A DNA stretch of 64,000 nucleotides from Triglochin maritima (GCA_963682175.1 OY821775.1:4650001-4714000); one strand, 5' to 3'; positions 50,081 through 62,982 are shown, counted from the stretch's first letter. Made by a program: numbers and translations. Notes: generated by a model from the letters alone, not told the origin.

Positions 50081-53000
50081 TTTCATGCTGCAAAAGAAAG
50101 TCTACGTTGCTGCTACTGACAAATGGATGCCGTGTATGCTTGTTATACTTCTGGTTTTGTATGAGTTCGGTTGTTTTTTGATCGTGTAAACTACACGAAG
50201 TTCCTCATTTCTTAATATTGTGGAAATCGAAACATGATGTCTGCATGTATGATGGATTCTGTTAAGATCTGCCTTTTCCCGGGGTAAGAGGTCATTTTTT
50301 CTCTTAAACTCATTGAGTGAAGGATGACTTGTTTTCGTTGCATTTTTTAAGTTCTACCTATTTTGTGTGTGATTTTCCGTTGGCTCTCAAATTTGAGTAA
50401 AGGAGTGATTTTGTTCAAATGAAATTTGACATTCGCAGCTCAATGCAGAATGTGTTCCAAGTTACAGTCAGACATATTTAGATTTGGGTGTGGATCCTTC
50501 CTTTTATTGCAGATTCTCTCTAGATTTATGCTTTATAAAATTAATTAAAGAGCGGATTGGCAAGGAGCCCTGCAGTTTCTGTTGGCAGAAAGCATAATAA
50601 TAGTTGTTTTTACATCCATGTGGGAAAGAAAAACCTTTTTATCAAATTTTGATGAAATGAAAACATGTGAGCGTGAGATATGGAATCTTGATGCAACAAA
50701 AGCTGGTTTTCTTTCTATTAGATCTGTTCCACGTCTTGTGCGAATCTCGTGTCTTTCATTTTTGGCTTTGATAACATCCAAAAGTGGTTCAATTTCATTT
50801 TTTTAGGATTCGAGTAATACATGTTAACTTTTAAAAGACTAAAATTCCTTCATCTTCAAAGATTTCCTGTGGGGATAACACCACCAAATATTTTACCATT
50901 CCTCCAAAGACCTCAATTGTTTCTCTTTTTTTGTAATTTATAATTGGTCAAGAACTAAAGATCTTAAAATAAAAACTCTCGCTATGACGATCGGTAAGGC
51001 TAAAAAACACATGAAAGAGTTTAGGCTACAGCCTGCCATACAACGCCAATCAAACAAGAGCATGATTTCCAATAAGCTGTACTATTGTTGATTTCTGTTC
51101 TCGATGGTCACTACAAAGTCTTGGCTAACACAAACATTAAAGATATGAACATAATAGCATGATTTCCTTGCTGCTCCATTTCGTCAGCTCGTTGGACGGA
51201 CCACCATTCATACAAACTAGGAGAGCTTGGAGTCCAATAACATGATCCGTCACTGAAAAGTTGTAAAAAAACATGGTGATCTTCAAATGACCAAGAATAG
51301 AAAGAAAAAAATAGCTTTTCGAGTGCCAAAACAGTCAATGATAAACTCAAAAGAGGGTAAATTCAAATTACAATATTAGCAGGATATGAAGCTTGGACAT
51401 GATTTTGTACAAAGAAGACCAAAAAGTTATTCGCATTCAGAAACTTTACTTTGTTTTGCGAAATTTATGCAATGTCTATACAAGCTTTAAAGATGATGAA
51501 TGCTAAATAACTTGTTTAGGAGATCAAAAGAAGAAGAAAAACTCTCTTTTTAAAAGCTCTCTCGAAACTTTACATGAAGTTTTTTTCTTTAAGTGCAACA
51601 TTCAGATATTCTTAGCTTTATCTGTAGCACACACAATCACTTCGAAAAGAAAGAAAAAAGGGAGTTTTAGGTAGATTGGCTGCGAATCTACAGATTGCAG
51701 AATCGAAAATGATGTTCTCAAGATGCTATAAGAAATGGCAGACCAATAATTGTATGTTGGGGATGCATTTGCTTTGCAAAATAAGTTGAAATCAACAACA
51801 TTACACTTCGAAAGTACAGAAATAATGTTTAAAACCAATCAGCCAACTAACCTCCATATTCTTCGAAAAATTTGTCACAGTGATCATCAACTCTCTCGAA
51901 CACCCATTTCTTCATTTCCTGATAACATTTTGTAGCATAGAACAAAATTACTGTCCGATAACTATTTGACATGAATGCGAAAAAAGTAACAATCCTTAAC
52001 AACATGCATCGAATTTCCTACGCTCATTGTAGTGCAAATGAGGAGAATAATACCTTAACAGAATCACACGATGTGGAACTGTCCACGATGAGCCCAATCA
52101 CCAACTGCACAAAAAAATTAAAGTGAATTGGCATAGAAACACACGAATTGCATATCTCAGCCGGTCTAAGTACTACTAAGATATGGGTTCGCAGTAGACC
52201 TGAATAATTAAAATTACTCTCTACCACTTATAAAAAGTGTTGTCATAGTAATGAAAGGTGGGACAAATAAAAAGCATTATATTCAAGAGATGGCATGGCT
52301 TAAAATTGAGAGAATCACCACTCTAGCTGCATATGCCATCAATGGTGAAATATTGTAGTGATGACCGAAGTTCCAACTGGTAAGATATGCGAGATAGATC
52401 TGGATGAAAGACAATCACCACAATGTAAGTAACATAAAATCATGTCCTAATTGTAAGGCAATGTACTTCAAACGACAAAAATATGTATCTAAAAAGAAAA
52501 TTTTGTGGTGGCGAATGACCAAACAATTGTACAACTTCTCTTTTGGTAGTAAATTTTCTCTCTCTCATGTCACATGTGATTTTCTCTATCATCCGCATAG
52601 TATCCACATAAACTGTCACGTCATCAATGTCAAAATGCACGTGGAATTTGAGTGTGTCAACAATTATTGTTTGCAGTATCAACAATTGTGGCATTTCAAT
52701 CAATACATGTCTTAAAAAATGTTCACTATGGATTGACTAGACTATTGGGATTCATTTTGTCCTAGAATAGTGTTATGAATTAAGTGATAAATTGGATTTG
52801 GTATGATGATTAAGGATTAACCATTGGTTTGTGAAAGTACGAAAGAAGATCGATTTTGGATTGGTTGGTGAAACTTGGTTGGTGTGGTAAACAAAGGTTA
52901 ACTTAACATGTGTTGTATTTTAAACATGTTAATCATCTTGAAGAGGTAGGCTGTTGAAGTGAAAGTAATTTTGAATTTTTATGTTTTGTAATCTAAGTTG

Positions 53001-53153
53001 GCATAACTGACTTGTAATAAAAACACCTAAGATTGAATGTTAGAGTGGGTGGTAACTAAAATCTGTTATCGTGGGGGTGATACTAACATGAATCACAACA
53101 AATGGATATGCATTGCACACAAATACATTCATAGGTATACGTTTACGTCCACA
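50081..53153. other. Intergenic, with a possible minus-strand gene relic at 51.1-52.1 kb
   Basis: On the minus strand three splice-bordered open blocks are visible: about 52110-52053 (LVIGLIVDSSTSCDSVK), about 51920-51855 (EMKKWVFERVDDHCDKFFEEYG) and about 51255-51111 (DGSCYWTPSSPSLYEWW..., ending AKTL and a stop). The first two join in phase. I do not recognise the family, and upstream exons were not found, so this may be a fragment. The rest of the stretch is AT-rich with nothing identifiable. Confidence 0.35.
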
Positions 53154-53410
53154 AGTAGGGTGCAAATGGATATGGTTTATCTGTTCCGTATATATATCCG
53201 CATCAGAATTTTTAAAGATGTGGATATAAAAAATCCAATCTATTGGACACAGATACAGAATTCAAAAATTTGCAAATATGAATATAGATATGAAGTGTAA
53301 AAAATACTTAGATACAAATGCAGATTTTTTTTGCGGATACAGATACAAATATCTGTATTATTTTTTTACTTTTTTATGTTAATTAAATACATAACTCAAA
53401 CATTATAACT

Positions 53411-53516
53411 TTCAAGACTTCTGCACATGCTTTTATGTCTTTCTTTTTCGTGCCTAAAAATCATAAAAGCCTTGCACGAAAAAGAAAGACATAAAAGCAT
53501 GTGCAGAAGTCTTGAA
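53411..53516. repeat. Perfect hairpin with 43-nt arms
   Basis: 53411-53453 and 53474-53516 are exact reverse complements (outer end TTCAAGACTTCTGCACATGC, inner end TTTTTCGTGC), separated by a 20-nt loop. Perfect arms imply a recent origin or active maintenance. It lies inside the hAT relic. Confidence 0.97.
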
Positions 53517-54039
53517 TGCTATGTTACGACTACGACTCAGCACATTTGCGACAACTATAAAATGACACTCAACATCTGAGATTATTATTTTCTGAAAAGA
53601 ATTAAGGAAAATCTTACTCAGGCAAGTTATACAAAGCTTATTATAAGTCTAATAATCTTAGTACGAGTCTAATAATAAGTTGTTCGATTGATTTTTGTGA
53701 TGAGGATTTAAGATGCTTTCTAACATTCATTTACGTGGGGAGCGGATCGAAAGTTATGATTGTTGTATTTAATTCATTAATACACAAAAAATACAAATTG
53801 GATATTCTCACAACAAGAAAACAGTTTGTGACCTTAAGTTGAAGTTGTCGGATTGGATAAATCGTGTTGATCCACAGATTTTTCATCCATTAGCATCGTA
53901 CAAGAATGCGAAGTACCCAAACTTCTTGCACGAATTTTTGATCTTCGGTCGAAAATGATTTCAAATTTGCTTCACGGGCAGATGACATGTCAAAGTTTAA
54001 AAACATGCAACATGGCTCAGACGCACGTGTCGTGCCGAG

Positions 54040-55140
54040 CCTGAGGTTCGACTGTCGTGCCCGACCTGATCCCCAGGTCTAACATCTCTACATTGGGATA
54101 AAGTGCAGCAAATAAGTTTTAATTTAAAAATAACGGATTGTTTTTAATCACACCTCTGTCTACAAAATTGTCTTTAAAATTTGTCTCCATTTACCTTTTC
54201 CCCTGGCAAAACAAACAAATCTCTTGTCAATGCCTTCAATAAATCCATCGGCAACCATAACCTTTTGAAGTTTGGCTCGTGCAATTACAAAATACTTGGA
54301 CTGATAAACGGAAAACTTCAACCATGGTTAAGCTAAATCACTTATTTGTATTCACAAATTGGGAAGAGAAATACCTCATCTTCTTTAGTCATGGACTTCC
54401 AAAAAAATAACTCAGATCATAACACTATCATCTTAGATGCGAATAAGAATAAATGGGGCAATCCATTTAGGCTAGTTTGCTACAAAGAATTTATTAAAGA
54501 GCTTGAATAATTGGGCATTTTGAAGTCTATCTTGGCTCTGTAAAGTGGTCTTTGAGGTTATAAGATTTGAGATTTGGTTAACACTTGTTACTGTTACCCT
54601 TCTTGATGATATGTAAGCCATAACAAAACAACAAATTTATTTAAACTGAAATATCATAGCTGTATCAGTAAAGTTTGCTATAGAAATAGTTGGTCGCAAA
54701 GCAAAAACATTGTAAACATAGATCGATTTTAAAGTAACACGTCCAGAATAAAATCCAGGTGAATGTGTTAACCCGAATTTGGAACAAAATTTCACTATCA
54801 TATAATCAAAGTGTTAGTTGACTGCAAGTTGAACATGATTTTAAGATACGATAACATTCAACTACCCCATAACCCATTTAATCTGATCTTCGATGATAAC
54901 ATGGCTGTGAGAATTAGTATTAAATACATTATGGACGTATTTTTTCAATAGTAAACTGACTGTTAGTTAACTGGTAGATACGACGACTTTCACCACCATC
55001 ATGAAACTCATATAATGGTCTGAGTGCCTAATACAACATTTATCTACCTTATAACCTATTTAACCCAATTGTTGCACTTTATCCCAATGTAGATGTTAGA
55101 CCTGGGAATCAAGTCGGACTGGGCATTGGTCCGACTTGTT
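54040..55140. mobile_element. About 1-kb non-autonomous element with ~50-bp terminal inverted repeats, nested in the hAT relic
   Basis: 54062-54111 and 55069-55117 are inverted copies sharing CAGGTCTAACATC and CTACATTGGGATAAAGTGCA, with about 5 differences and one 2-nt indel. The similarity extends outwards as CCGACYTGAT. The interior has no open frame of note. No target duplication could be fixed because the inverted similarity continues into the flanks. Confidence 0.65.
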
Positions 55141-55990
55141 CAATTTTATCATAATGAATTTTCAAGTGTCCAATTGATATTATTTGAATATTCACTTGAC
55201 AATTTCATTGTTGACATTCGAAATGATGATAGATTTTAGAATGTGAAGAATCTTAACAAGCTTTCAGTGAAACTTATTGAGACAAACAAGCATGAAACTC
55301 ATTCAAAAGTCTACTTACTATTGAAGTCGATGTTATTTCTTCACGTGGCACCGATAAATTTTGAAAGAGTGTTTTCCGGAATGACTCTAGTGAAAGATAA
55401 GTTGCGTAATAGTATGAGAGATCAAATGTTGAATAATTATTTGGTTATTTATCGAGAGAAAAAATTGTTTTTGGATATTAACATGAATGCTATTATAAAC
55501 TGGTTCCTAAATATGAGAACCCGTTGAGAACAATTGTAATAATTTTAAAGTACTATTAAATTGTAATTTAGATTATTTACAATATTTTACTTCTAACTAA
55601 GAAATATTAATATTTTTGACTTTTATGTTATTTTTTAGTTGTCGATTAGTACACTAGTGCTCGGTGTGTATTTGGAATCTTGTATCCACCCCTCGCTTTC
55701 AAGTAACCTTTTGTTTCATTAAAAGTGCACATGATGGAAATGTCCTTCACCATGGTTAAAAGCGTACTTGGCCTACCAAAAAATGATTTAGCAGTCACAA
55801 ATTAGAACCCCAATACTAGATGTATTTATAGCTACTTCTTTCAGTGTATATACTAAATTTATGGCATAAATTATAATATAAAAATGAATCTTCACACAAT
55901 TGTCCCAACATTTGTTTAAAAATGAAATAATGTTACTAAAATCCGGTTAAAGTCCTACCCACATATATCCACCTCCATTTTTATACTGAA

Positions 55991-56950
55991 CTGCTAAACA
56001 TCGTCCCAAAATTACTTAAACCGACATTTGAAATTACAATTTTGCCATTCTCTCATTTCTACTGCTATAACGCGACATTTTACCCTCCTATCACACATCT
56101 CTCTTCATCTTCCTCTTATAATCATAAAAAATATGGTTTTGGAGGTCAGTAATGAGTCAACGGACGCCCCAGTGTACTCGAATATGGTAAAATATCTAAC
56201 ATTTTTTTAATAAAATAATAATAAAAAATTATGGGCGTCCGACGGAGCCACCCCACGTAGGAGGGGACGTTTGGGTAAGACGCCTTTTAAAAAGATAATT
56301 GATTATAATTTTAGATAATTGTTAAATTAATTAATTAATAAGTTAATAATTACTATATTCGGATGACCGATACCCCTTCGGTACACCGGTGAGCGAGACC
56401 CTCGAACGACCTGTCGATGTGGTATTTGTAAGTCAAGATGTTTTACCGCCGGGGGATTTTGGATCTTAAAAAATGTTGGATCTGGAATTTTTTTGAATCT
56501 TCATCACTTGCAAAAACTCATTGTAATCCGACAGGTTACCACCGAAAACTTGCAAAGAAACGTCAAATAATTTGATATAACACACCGTATAATTTTAATT
56601 TGACAAAAAAACAAAAAAAAACGGGACGTCTGGTTAAGACGCTTGTACCATCGTGGAGGCATCTGGCTAAGACGCATCAACCATGGTGGAGGCGTCTTTG
56701 CCAGACGCCTTCACGATGGTACAACCGTCTTAGACAGACGCCCGAGTAGGAAAAAAATCCACCTCCGTTCATTCGCCTGATCTAGGTGTTTCGCCAGACA
56801 TTTTCGTGGTGTTGTTACTAGGAATGTTAGTAAAACTGAGTTAAAAATCTTGTTTAAAGACACAGACAATATGTGTATTAAATATATTGTTAAAGACAAT
56901 TTGGTAATTTCAATGGACGATTTAAGTAGTTTTGGGACGACGTTTAGCAG
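55991..56950. mobile_element. About 960-bp inverted-repeat element with internal palindromes
   Basis: The left end CTGCTAAACATCGTCCCAAA and the inverse of the right end CTGCTAAACGTCGTCCCAAA open ~55-nt terminal inverted repeats at about 80% identity. The interior at 56620-56750 contains nested dyads of GTACCATCGTGGAGGC / GCCTTCACGATGGTAC type and repeated AAGACGC words. It has no transposase. A loose direct repeat (CTCCATTTTTATAC at 55972 and CTCCTTTTTATATC at 56952) is nearby but not flush with the ends. Confidence 0.65.
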
Positions 56951-57416
56951 TCTCCTTTTTATATCACAACATCAAAGCGAGACCACACGGGGGACTCTAA
57001 CCGAAACTATTAAAACAACTAGATATTAAATCAGCTAGATATTATGTTTAATAATCGTGCTCGGTATATCCCACCTCATATACATTATACATCTACATAT
57101 GATTGTGTTATATATATTTGATAATATATATGAACTCGTTATGTTTTAATAAGTTTTAGGTAATAAAAATATTACATTTTCTAATTCATAAAGATACAAC
57201 TGCTCACTTGACCCGCTTATTTTCCTAACCGGCCCGCCTTACCCCTTTAGGTGGGCCCGAATGCCATTTTTTTGCCCTCCCTTAGATCTATTTACACATA
57301 AACATTTTTATTAATTGTATATGTAAATTGCAATTTGTCTCATCTTTCTCTCACTTACTTGTATATCGTTGTAAATTTTAAATTGACCATCTTGTAAATT
57401 GCAATTTGTATATCTG
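56951..57416. other. Intergenic, no gene seen
   Basis: AT-rich, short frames only. Confidence 0.5.
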
Positions 57417-57891
57417 AGTAACATTTTGACCTCTTGAACTTTACTTCGTCACACTTACACCCCATAAACCTTGATTTTTGTGACACTTACATCATATCTC
57501 TATCAAAAGATTATTCTTTTTCAACATATTTGTCGTTTTTTCTCAATTTTATTTGTGTTGTTTGACAAATATATTTGTAAGGTATCTCTTATGAGACAAC
57601 ATTATGACGAAGTTTGAATCAAAATGAATCTCAGATTTTACTTGAATTTGAGACTAATTTGTTCAAATTTAGACATAAATTTGAGCAAAATCTGATATCT
57701 GTTTTGATTCAAATTTTACCATAAGATACATTACAAATGTATTTGCTAAACAACACAATTTTTTTAATGAAGAATGATAAATATGTTGAAAAATAATAAT
57801 TTTTTAATGAAATATGAGGGTAAGTGCTATAAAAATCGAAGTTAAGGTGTAAATGTGACGATTTAAAATCCAGGAGTCGAAAACGTTACTC
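57417..57891. mobile_element. 475-bp foldback MITE next to the HSP70 promoter
   Basis: Nearly the whole segment is an inverted repeat: arms of about 225 nt (57417-57645 and 57665-57891) share GAGTAAC at the outer ends and many inner blocks such as TTTTCAACATATTTRTC, TTTGTGTTGTTT and TTTGAATCAAAA. The arms differ by scattered substitutions and small indels. No coding capacity, and no clear target duplication. Confidence 0.8.
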
Positions 57892-57991
57892 TCGTAATTT
57901 ATCCAGACAAATCGTAATTTATCCTAATTGTATTGTGTAATATATATTTTATACGATGCGTCCTCGTGTTGAAATCAGAAGTTCAGAACCA

Positions 57992-58185
57992 GGAACGTTC
58001 CAGAAGACCTCTCACTTCCACATCTCTCCAGACTTCTCTGAAGCGTGGCCCTCCCAACGGCCAGGATCCGACATCCACCCAACCCCATCGATCCAACGGT
58101 GCAGATGACCCGATACCGATACACGAACTGTGGATGCTTCTAGAACACCAACTCAAATCCACGAACCCTTTCGTCTCGTATTTAA
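57992..58185 (+). promoter_or_regulatory. Heat shock elements and core promoter of the HSP70-15-type gene
   Basis: 57992-58006 reads GGAACGTTCCAGAAG, a perfect three-unit heat shock element (GAA at 57993, TTC at 57998, GAA at 58003, each two bases apart). A two-unit element CTTCTAGAAC lies at 58137-58146. A TATTTAA box at 58179-58185 would place the start near 58210. The first leader exon ends at 58262 with a GT donor and the second starts at 58550. Confidence 0.65.
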
Positions 58186-58603
58186 CTCTCGTCTCTTCGC
58201 TTCCGACAAAACCCCAAAACCTGCTTTCGCTCGAAACACTACCGTTTCCGGAACCTCACGAGGTATAATCCGCCTCCAAACCCTAGATTTCGCTCTATCT
58301 TGTTGTTTTTTTGGTTTCCTACGGTCGTTCGATCTCTTCGAATGCCTTTTTCCGATTTTTTGGGAGGTTTTGTGATATTTTTCGAATTCGGTTCCAGATC
58401 TGTAAGAGGTGGCAGATTTGTAACTTTTCGTGGTTGGATTTGGGTTTCCCGATGAAAATGAGTTAACGCTTGATCTGTTTGATGGTGGAAAAGTGCCGTT
58501 TTATTGTTTTTTAGGGTTTTGTGTTGAATCTGGTTGTGATTATTTATAGATCTCTGTCGATTGACGGAACAGCTCGGATTTTGATCCGGAAGAGAGGAGC
58601 AAA

Positions 58604-61600
58604 ATGAGCGTTGTCGGATTCGATATCGGAAATGAGAGCGGCATTGTGGGTGTGGCACGCCAGAGGGGGATCGATGTGGTCCTCAACGAGGAGTCCAAGC
58701 GTGAGACTCCGATGGTCGTCTGTTTCGGGGAGAAACAGAGGTTCATTGGCACAGCCGGGGCCTCCTCCTCGGTCATGAACCCGAAAAACTCCGTTACGCA
58801 GATCAAACGTTTGCTCGGCCGGAAGTTTGCAGATCCAGAGGTCCAAAGGGACCTTCAGTCGCTGCCTTTTACTGTCACCGAGGGTTCTGACGGGTACCCG
58901 TTGATTCATGCGAGGTATCTCGGTGAGGAGAAGGTCTTCACACCGACTCAGATTCTCGGCATGATTCTTTCGAACTTGAAGGGGATAGCGCAGAGTAACA
59001 TTAACGCTGCGGTGGTGGATTGTTGCATTGGTATTCCGGTTTATTTCACTGACCTACAGAGAAGGGCTGTTCTGGATGCTGCCGTTATTGCTGGTTTGCA
59101 TCCTCATAGGTTGTTCCATGAGACCACTGCCACTGCTTTGGCTTATGGAATTTACAAGACGGATTTGCCGGAGAATGAGCAGATGAATGTGGCTTTTGTG
59201 GATGTTGGGCATGCTAGCATGCAGGTCTGCATTGCTGGGCTCAAGAAGGGGCAGCTGAAGATACTGTCCCACTCATACGACCGGTCCCTAGGTGGAAGAG
59301 ATTTTGATGAGGTATTGTTTCAGCACTTTGCTGCCAAATTCAAGGAAGAGTACAAGATTGACGTTTACCAGAATGCACGCGCTTGCATTCGGTTGAGGGC
59401 TGCATGCGAGAAGTTGAAGAAGATGTTGAGCGCCAACCCTGAGGCACCACTCAACATTGAGTGCTTGATGGATGAGAAGGACGTGAGAGGATTCATCAAG
59501 AGGGAGGAGTTTGAGAGCATCAGCGCCCCAATACTCCAAAGAGTCAGAGCACCACTGGAGAAAGCTCTCGAGGATGCTGGACTTAGCATAGAGAATATCC
59601 ACTCAGTTGAGGTTGTTGGTTCTGGGTCACGTGTCCCCGCCATTATTAAGATTCTGACAGACTTTTTCGGTAAAGAGCCCAGGCGCACCATGAATGCAAG
59701 TGAGTGTGTTGCCCGTGGATGTACTCTTCAGTGTGCCATCCTCAGTCCCACTTTCAGAGTGCGAGAGTTCCAGGTAATTGATAAGTCTCAAATGCCTGTT
59801 GTGTTCAAGCTATTCATGTTATCTATTTTTTTGACGTCATGTACTTATATGCATTTATCATTCTTCCCTCTAATTATATTTCTTAAATGCGTCCTTACTA
59901 TCTTCCGTTATCATATCATCGATATCTACAGCAATTACAAGAAACACATGAACATTTCATTATATTAAGCTAAGCTGACTAATTTATGTTGATATATTTG
60001 AAGTGTACTGATGTGAAGTTAATTTTGTTTTTCCGTTGTGCTATTTCCTGCGAAAATCGTCTCAGGAGATCTGTTATTTTTCCCATTGTGAAAGTATGAT
60101 TCATTTTCATTGTATTCCGGGGTTCATTATGTTGTCTGCATGAGTTTTAAATTTGAGAGCTGGTTTCACCGTTTCAGTTTTTCTCCATATATTTCATACA
60201 AATCTCTTGTTATTTCTTATCCAAGTACAACCTTTTTGAATCTGTGGCCGTACCAGATATTGTCTTTTCACAGATCCATGCAATGTATTGTATGATTATA
60301 TTTCATCAAGAAATTCAAAAACCATAAGCCACCTCTTTTGGTATATGATCTGCTATGTTTTGTCCATACAGGTGCATGAGAGTTTTCCATTCCCTATTGC
60401 TTTGTCATGGAAAGGGGCCTCATCTGACATTCCTGACTCAACATCAGAGAACCAGCAAACTGTTGTGTTTCCTAAAGGAAATCCAATCCCGAGTATCAAA
60501 GCTCTTACATTCTTCAGGCCTAGTACATTTTCAGTTGATGTTGTTTATGCAGACACAGGTGAACTCCAAGGTCCAGCAAAGATCAGTACATACACTGTAA
60601 GTTTTTTACTCTGCTTACTGCCCCTTCTAGCTTGTGTTTGTTCAATGTGACTCTGATTGTTATTGCTGATTTATAGATTGGGCCATTCCAAGCGACAAAA
60701 GGTGACCGTGCTAAGTTGAAAGTAAAGGTTCGATTGAATCTTCATGGAATTGTATTAGTGGACTCAGCAACTGTAAGTTGGGATCTCTAAGTTTCTCATT
60801 GGCCAACTAATATTACAATTTTTAGCCACTGAGATCATCTTTTAAATTCATCTGTTATGTGTAGATGTTAGAGGAAGAGGAAGTTGATGTTCCTGTGTCA
60901 ACCTTAAAGGAACCAGAGAAGGAAGGTTCGAAAATGGAGACTGATGATGTACCTAGTGAGTCTGCACCTGCGGATGATGTTAACATGCAGGATACTAAGA
61001 ATATTCCAGATGCCTCAGCTGCTGTTGTTGAAAATGGTGCTCCAGAAAGTGATGAGAAGCCTGTTCAGATGGAAACTGATGCTAAGGTTAGCGTTCATTT
61101 TGTGTTCTCATTTTTGTGGTTATCCCTGTGCAGCAGTTCTATTCTCACCAGACAAATGCAGTAACTGTTTATCTTCAGCTATTCACTTTTACACGCTGCA
61201 GGTGCACATCGAGGGACATATTTTCTTCATTTTTTTTACTTGGATAGACCCCTTGCGTTTTGTAATAGTAATAACTAATAATAATCTGGTACATATATCT
61301 TCTGCCTTTGGTTGATGGTTAGGCTTTATGTTACTTCTTTAAAGTGAAAGGCCATGGTGATTTTGTCACTTCTTTAGTGTTGTAAAATTTTCTAACTTGT
61401 GCCTTTTGCTGTTGATGATATTCCTTCTGTAAATAGCGACCTTTTCTCTTCATTGAGCTACCTTTGGTTCTTGGTGCACACAGCACTGACCTTTTCTCAC
61501 GTGGATTTGTCTATATGGCACATAAGACACACATTTGACAGTATATTTGTGTTTATTTAACATGGTAGGCTTTTTAGCTAGGTGAGCCCATCAGTTTAAA

Positions 61601-62982
61601 AGCCATTAGTGAGCTAATGTAGTCCTTTTGCGTGCTATGTAGGTTGATGCTCCAAAAAAGAAGGTTAAAAAAACAAATGTTCCAGTTTCTGAACTAGTCT
61701 ATGGAGCAATGTCCAAACCTGATCTGGACAATGCTGTGGAGAGTGAATACAAAATGGCCTTCCAAGACCGGGTGATGGAAGAGACCAAGGATAGGAAGAA
61801 CGCAGTGGAGGCATATGTCTATGATATGAGAAACAAGGTGAGATCACAGTAGCCTGTGATTTACAAAATATCTTTCAGATTACTAATAATTTGCACGTCT
61901 GTTTTAATCTCTTTAATTTTTTCTAGCTTCATGATAAATACCATGACTACATCTTGGATGTGGAAAGGGAAACATTTTCTGCAACGCTTCAGCAAGTGGA
62001 GGATTGGCTGTATGAAGATGGTGAGGATGAGACTAAGGGAGTTTATATTGCTAAACTTGAAGAGCTTAAGAAGGTAGTTATTAGGAGAATATAGCTGTTG
62101 CCCTAGTTCTTCCTTTTCGAAATTTTGTAGGTTTATTAAATGAAATATTGTTTCATCTGTTTGCAGAAAGGTGATCCAATTGAGGAGCGGTACAAGGAGT
62201 CTATGGATAGAGGACCGACCATGGAAGTGCTGTGTAATTGCATAAAGAGCTTCATGGATGCGGCGATATCACAAAACCCTCAGTTTGATCACATTGACAC
62301 AGCTGACAAGCAAAAGGTCTTTGCAAATGCCATTTCATTGCCTTTTTATTGGAGAATTTCTTTAATGGTCTGAATTGTCATGGTGTATTTTGCTTGTTTG
62401 CACGTTTGTTTACAGTGTCTTGTGCTGTTTTGTGCGACTTTTCAGGTTATTAATGAGTGCATTGCGGCTCAAGCTTGGCTGGATGAAAAGAAGCAGCAGC
62501 AAGATGCTCTGCCAAAGACTGCACCTCCGGTTCTTCTCTGTGCTGAGATAAATATAAAGGCCGAGGCTCTCAACAGGTAACCAGTTACACTGTTATACTT
62601 TGTGACTTGTGTTTTTTTCCAATATCTGTAAGTTCGTGAGCTATTTAACTGTTTAAGTATACTGTTCGTGAGCTATTTAACTGTTTAAGTAAACTGTTTC
62701 AGTGCAATGTCATGTTGGTGTTTGGTGACCAAGGTGGATGCCTAAACAATTGTTTTATGTCATTGTTATAGTTTTTGTCGGCCTATAATGACGAAACCAA
62801 AGCCTGCACCGCCGAAGCCCCAGACCCCTCCGCCTGCTGAAGCACCTCCTGCTGAAGCCCAATCAGCTGAGCAGGAGCAACATACGAGCACTGATGAAAA
62901 TGCCGATTCCTCGAACAATGAAAAAACACCAGCTGCTGAACCAATGGAAACTGAAAACCCAACAGCTACCACTGATCCATAA
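58604..62982 (+). CDS. HSP70-15: HSP110/SSE-type heat shock protein 70 (HSP70-14/15 group), 848 aa
   Basis: Nine coding exons: 58604-59773, 60372-60596, 60677-60772, 60865-61086, 61643-61837, 61927-62073, 62167-62316, 62446-62576, 62772-62982; 2547 nt in frame. Residues 1-385 form the ATPase domain (VGFDIGNE, FHETTATALAYGIY, VDVGHASMQV, SVEVVGSGSRVPAI). Next come the substrate-binding beta domain, an acidic loop (residues about 495-565), the long alpha-helical lid and a Pro/Glu/Thr-rich tail ending PMETENPTATTDP, with no ER retention signal. This is the cytosolic/nuclear HSP110 group that acts as nucleotide exchange factor for HSP70. The start is ATG 58604, 54 nt after a leader-intron acceptor at 58549. 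Length matches the plant orthologues (about 830 aa). Confidence 0.96.
62632..62695. repeat. 32-bp tandem duplication in the last intron of the HSP70 gene
   Basis: GTTCGTGAGCTATTTAACTG starts at 62632 and 62664; the two 32-bp copies differ at one base. Confidence 0.95.

Larger units (their letters stand above)
53154..55690 (+). mobile_element. Relic of a hAT element (zinc finger MYM/hAT dimerisation type)
   Basis: 55243-55527 encodes a degraded hAT C-terminal dimerisation region (LHVAPINFERVFSGMTLVKDKLRNSM, NNYLVIYREKKLFLDI). The left edge TAGGGTGCAAATGGATA (about 53154) and the right edge TATCCACCCCT (about 55680-55690) look like eroded hAT termini, and the left subterminal region is full of GGATA/TATCC words. 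The rest of the transposase is missing. Limits are tentative. Confidence 0.55.
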
